Source: Thermoanaerobacterales bacterium
Lineage (GTDB): Bacteria; Bacillota; Thermosediminibacteria; Thermosediminibacterales; Tepidanaerobacteraceae
Direction: 5' to 3'
Length of the DNA stretch: 7,499 nucleotides
NCBI GenBank assembly: GCA_012839145.1
Contig: DUNY01000099.1
Span: forward strand, 1 to 7,499
Positions 5,652 to 7,499 of this stretch are shown piece by piece. The position numbers and the translations under genes are program-made. How positions within the stretch are numbered: the stretch's first letter is position 1; every line of letters starts with the position of its first letter. Below the pieces are notes generated by a model. That model saw nothing but the letters and a program-made list of their open reading frames with translations, searched no databases and was not told where the DNA came from.

Positions 5652-6482
5652 ATGTTGTTTGGAGCCCATATCTCCATTTCAAAAGGCTATAAGCATGCCG
5701 TAAAAGAAGCGCTTTCTATTGGAGCAAACACCCTTCAGTTTTTTACCCGTAATCCCCGTGGCAGCGCTGCAAAAGCTTTGGACCATGTTGATATAAATAA
5801 TATGAGGTAGCTTTCAAAGAAAACTGATTTTGGTCCGTTGGTGGCACATGCCCCTTATACGTTAAATCTTGCTTCAAACAAACAGGACACTAGAGAGTTT
5901 GCCATGAGGATTTTGAGCGAGGATTTAGAGAGAATTGCAGTAGTAGGTGCTTCATATATAGTTATGCACCCAGGAAGCCATGTAGGCACTGGTATAAAAA
6001 CAGGGATACAAAAAATATCATCGGCATTAAAAGATGTTGTAACAGGCAAAGAAGGAGTTATGGTACTGCTTGAAACCATGGCGGGTTCCGGCACTGAAGT
6101 AGGATATACCTTTGAACAGCTATACCATATCATGGACTGCACTGGAAATCCCGATGCCTTCGGAGTATGTTTTGATACATGCCATGTGCTTGGGGCAGGG
6201 TATGATATTATTGGTATCTTGGATGAGGTCCTTTCAGAGTTTGATCAAATTTTAGGGCTTTCCAAATTAAGGGCGGTGCATCTCAATGACAGCAAATTCC
6301 CCCTAGGAAGCCGCAAGGACCGTCATGCCAATTTAGGAGAAGGAGAACTAGGTGAGGAAACAATAAAAAATATCATTACACATCCTAAATTGAAAGACAA
6401 GCCATTCCTACTGGAAACGCCTGGGGGCATAGAAAATTATAAAAAAGAGATTGAGATGCTAAAAACTCTGGCAAAAAGCTAA
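5652..6482 (+). pseudogene. nfo: endonuclease IV (AP endonuclease) with one in-frame amber codon
   Basis: The full-length family frame (276 positions; typical about 280) starts at ATG 5652, eight bases after GAGGAG (5638-5643). It opens with [11 protein letters not shown] and [14 protein letters not shown] at 5808-5810 is codon 53, in a surface-helix stretch where relatives have K, E or Q. Everything else is intact. All nine trinuclear-zinc ligands can be placed: H66, H106, E141, D175, H178, H210, D223, H225 and E255, within VAHAPYTLNLAS, MHPGSH, CFDTCHVLGAGYD, VHLNDSK, RHANLGEG and LLETPG. The enzyme cuts the backbone 5' of abasic sites in base-excision repair. This could be a fresh pseudogene, a sequencing error, a suppressed amber, or restart near 5838, which would lose part of the barrel. 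A weak promoter, TTTTTA-17-TAAAAT (5542-5570), lies upstream. Confidence 0.85.
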
Positions 6483-6716
6483 ACATAATAACCAGTGTTA
6501 TGCAGGTGACTTATTATTAAAAGATGCTGTAACCACACCTAAAATACTCGGATGTATAATAAATTTTTTTTAGCAACAACGTATATTGCTGTGATGAATG
6601 AAGTTGAAAGTAAACAATTATCATGCTGAGCGCAGGGCTTTTTCATGTTTTGATAAACCCTATAACCAAGCAAGGATGTTTTGCCTAAACTTAAGAATAT
6701 CGCCATTACCCAAATA
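6483..6716. other. intergenic stretch with no recognisable gene
   Basis: These ~230 bases between nfo and the terminator at 6717 contain stops in all frames at short intervals. I see no ribosome binding site with a usable frame and no consensus promoter. They may be the 3' part of the nfo transcript or the eroded end of another gene that the terminator once served. I see no recognisable RNA structure in them. Confidence 0.4.
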
Positions 6717-6750
6717 AAGCTCTAGGAGTAATTTCCTGGGGCTTCTTTTT
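6717..6750 (+). terminator. rho-independent terminator, and possible group IIC intron target
   Basis: AAGCTCTAGG (6717-6726) pairs with CCTGGGGCTT (6735-6744) over 10 bp, with two G-T wobbles and an 8-nt loop. CTTTTT (6745-6750) follows. It would end transcription from the nfo side, 235 nt after that gene. Its second interest is positional: the intron-like sequence beginning GTG at 6755 starts ten bases past the stem. Confidence 0.7.
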
Positions 6751-6754
6751 ATAT

Positions 6755-6848
6755 GTGCCCTATATGGACAACTTTAGGGTGAAAGTCCGCTATATTAAGG
6801 CTCTCATATGCACAAAAGATAGTCTCCATATGTAGTTTAGAGCAATGG
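6755..6848 (+). mobile_element. possible 5' remnant of a class C group II intron
   Basis: The stretch starting GTG at 6755 has interleaved short complements. CCCTA (6758-6762) matches TAGGG (6775-6779), and GGAC (6766-6769) matches GTCC (6785-6788). The segment TTTAGGGTGAAAGTCC (6773-6788) followed by AAGGC at 6797-6801 closely resembles the start of domain I in class C introns; the Oceanobacillus iheyensis intron has TATAGGGTGAGAGTCCC and then AAGGC at a similar distance. ATGGAAT at 6844-6850 may echo the later GACATGGAATCTGAAGG segment. Class C introns insert just downstream of rho-independent terminators, as here. No domain V, no maturase and no 3' end are seen, so only a fragment could remain. 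The identification rests on remembered consensus and position, and the right edge is a guess. Confidence 0.4.
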
Positions 6849-6878
6849 AATATTAACTTATTTATTTTATGTATTGTA

Positions 6879-6907
6879 TTGACAAATTTTTGACAATGTT
6901 GTATTAT
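6879..6907 (+). promoter_or_regulatory. sigma-A type promoter for cooF-cooS
   Basis: A perfect -35 box TTGACA (6879-6884), a 17-base spacer and TATTAT (6902-6907) precede cooF. Transcription would begin near 6914, leaving a ~55-nt A-rich leader. TTGACAA occurs twice in direct orientation (6879-6885 and 6890-6896), 11 bases apart, which may matter for control. No clear CRP/CooA-type TGTGA-N6-TCACA palindrome is visible. Confidence 0.65.
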
Positions 6908-6954
6908 AAAACTGGGATTGTGAAAATAGTAACAAACAAAAAATATAAAAATGA

Positions 6955-6961
6955 AGAGGGG
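6955..6961 (+). promoter_or_regulatory. ribosome binding site that sets the cooF start
   Basis: AGAGGGG lies seven bases before ATG 6969. The earlier in-frame ATG at 6951 overlaps this site and has only A-rich DNA ahead of it. The start at 6969, which gives MVKILFEKELC as in related ferredoxins, is therefore preferred. Confidence 0.7.
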
Positions 6962-6968
6962 TATTCAA

Positions 6969-7388
6969 ATGGTAAAGATCCTTTTTGAAAAAGAACTTTG
7001 CCTGGGATGCAAAACTTGTGAATTAGCTTGTGCGGCAGCTCATTCAAAAAACAAGAGCATAGCCGGTGCTATAAAGGAAAACAAAAGCTCCCGACTAAGG
7101 ATAAAGGCAAAAAGCGGCAAACTGAGATTAGAGCAGTGTATGCTCTGTAAAAATCCCCGGTGTATTGCTGTATGCCCTACCGGAGCCTTATCAAAAGATA
7201 AAGAGACCGGAATCATCAAGTTGAATCAGATGGCCTGCACAGGTTGCGGATTGTGTGAAGACGCATGCCCCTTTGGCGCCATAGAATTACATACATTTCC
7301 CACCATGTGCGATAGATGTGCCCAATCTGAAGAACCTCTATGTGCCCTGTCATGTCCTACAAGAGCTTTAAAAGTTAAGATTGTATAA
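6969..7388 (+). CDS. cooF: CooF-like 4x[4Fe-4S] ferredoxin, electron carrier for CO dehydrogenase
   Basis: This 139-residue protein has sixteen cysteines in four groups: C11-x2-C-x2-C-x3-C21, C57-x2-C-x4-C-x3-C69, C90-x2-C-x2-C-x3-C100 and C114-x2-C-x7-C-x3-C129. That is the pattern for four [4Fe-4S] clusters in the HycB/DmsB/CooF ferredoxin family. The third group, CTGCGLCEDACPFGAIE, is a classic ferredoxin motif. There is no signal peptide, so it is cytoplasmic. The assignment to CooF rests on the next gene, 20 nt downstream, which begins like CooS. CooF passes electrons from CO oxidation to a hydrogenase or another acceptor; which partner applies here is not visible. The gene has its own promoter at 6879-6907 and is presumably co-transcribed with cooS. 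No cluster ligand is missing. Confidence 0.85.
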   Translation: MVKILFEKELCLGCKTCELACAAAHSKNKSIAGAIKENKSSRLRIKAKSGKLRLEQCMLCKNPRCIAVCPTGALSKDKETGIIKLNQMACTGCGLCEDACPFGAIELHTFPTMCDRCAQSEEPLCALSCPTRALKVKIV

Positions 7389-7408
7389 AAAAACATGAGG
7401 TGATTTTT

Positions 7409-7499
7409 ATGTCTGAAGATGTCAAGTGCTTGAGCTGTGATGCAGCAAATCACAAATTAATGGAAAAGGCAAAAAATGAGAACATTGAAACCGTATGGG
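7409..7499 (+). CDS. cooS: start of anaerobic carbon monoxide dehydrogenase catalytic subunit (partial, runs off the window)
   Basis: Only 30 codons are present, starting at ATG 7409 after the ribosome binding site GAGGTGA. They read MSEDVKCLSCDAANHKLMEK, then a short lysine-rich helix ending in IETVW. CooS proteins begin with a disordered head, then the DPAxxxMLxKAKxxGIETVWDR helix, which this matches. The ligands of the D, B and C clusters lie beyond the window edge. The enzyme oxidises CO to CO2, or the reverse, at a Ni-Fe-S centre and hands electrons to the ferredoxin encoded just upstream. The call rests on this short N-terminal match plus the cooF neighbour. A different long iron-sulfur oxidoreductase is unlikely but not excluded. 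Confidence 0.75.
   Translation, partial: MSEDVKCLSCDAANHKLMEKAKNENIETVW

Noticed and set aside
5808..5810. Pyrrolysine or other amber recoding in nfo
   Set aside because: Nearby decayed genes carry both TAG and TAA stops plus frameshifts, so ordinary mutation explains the pattern; no pyl genes or suppressor tRNA are in the window.
5838..6482. A shorter functional endonuclease IV starting at GTG 5838
   Set aside because: No ribosome binding site lies ahead of 5838, and the first ~60 residues include core barrel strands and the GAHIS motif. Restart would give a broken barrel.
7226..7453. Minus-strand frame opposite cooF and the start of cooS
   Set aside because: It is the antisense shadow of a clear 16-cysteine ferredoxin and of the cooS start, and shows no family features of its own.

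Overview
The window looks like chromosomal DNA from an anaerobic, low-GC Firmicute of the Clostridia. The grounds are AT-rich intergenic DNA, strong AGGAGG-type ribosome binding sites, sigma-A style promoters (TTGACA/TTTACA, 17-bp spacers), and genes typical of anaerobes: a CooF-like ferredoxin followed by the start of a CooS-type carbon monoxide dehydrogenase, a DUF2284 protein, and a diaminopimelate dehydrogenase of the Symbiobacterium type. A syntrophic or acetogenic clostridium would fit, but the genus cannot be fixed from this sequence alone.

Layout. Positions 1-2550 hold intact genes on the + strand: a possible tail of an upstream gene, a DUF2284 cysteine-rich protein (210-737), a phosphoribosyltransferase-family protein (883-1530) and a monoacylglycerol-lipase-like alpha/beta hydrolase (1656-2492). 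The hydrolase has its own promoter and a perfect 12-bp-stem terminator. Positions 2793-5381 are a gene graveyard. Pieces of six genes lie head to tail on the + strand: two M29-like aminopeptidase paralogues, a class V aminotransferase, a D-cysteine desulfhydrase/ACC deaminase family enzyme, a DapF-like epimerase and a meso-diaminopimelate dehydrogenase. Each is truncated, most also carry frameshifts or stops, and several are joined directly to the next piece by deletion. They probably descend from one amino-acid (perhaps D-amino acid or diaminopimelate) catabolic operon. Positions 5652-6482 encode an endonuclease IV with every metal ligand in place but one in-frame amber codon at position 53.

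Positions 6717-6860 hold a rho-independent terminator. About ten bases beyond its stem begins a sequence resembling the 5' end of a bacterial class C group II intron, a class known to insert just downstream of terminators. Only the first ~50-100 nt seem to remain. From 6879 a strong promoter drives cooF (6969-7388) and the first 30 codons of cooS (7409 to the window edge), a CO-oxidation electron-transfer pair.

The most notable content is the multi-junction operon decay, the amber-interrupted but otherwise perfect nfo, and the group-IIC-intron-like remnant behind the terminator. I see no convincing new defence, toxin or signalling system, no CRISPR array, no tRNA or rRNA, and no complete mobile element.
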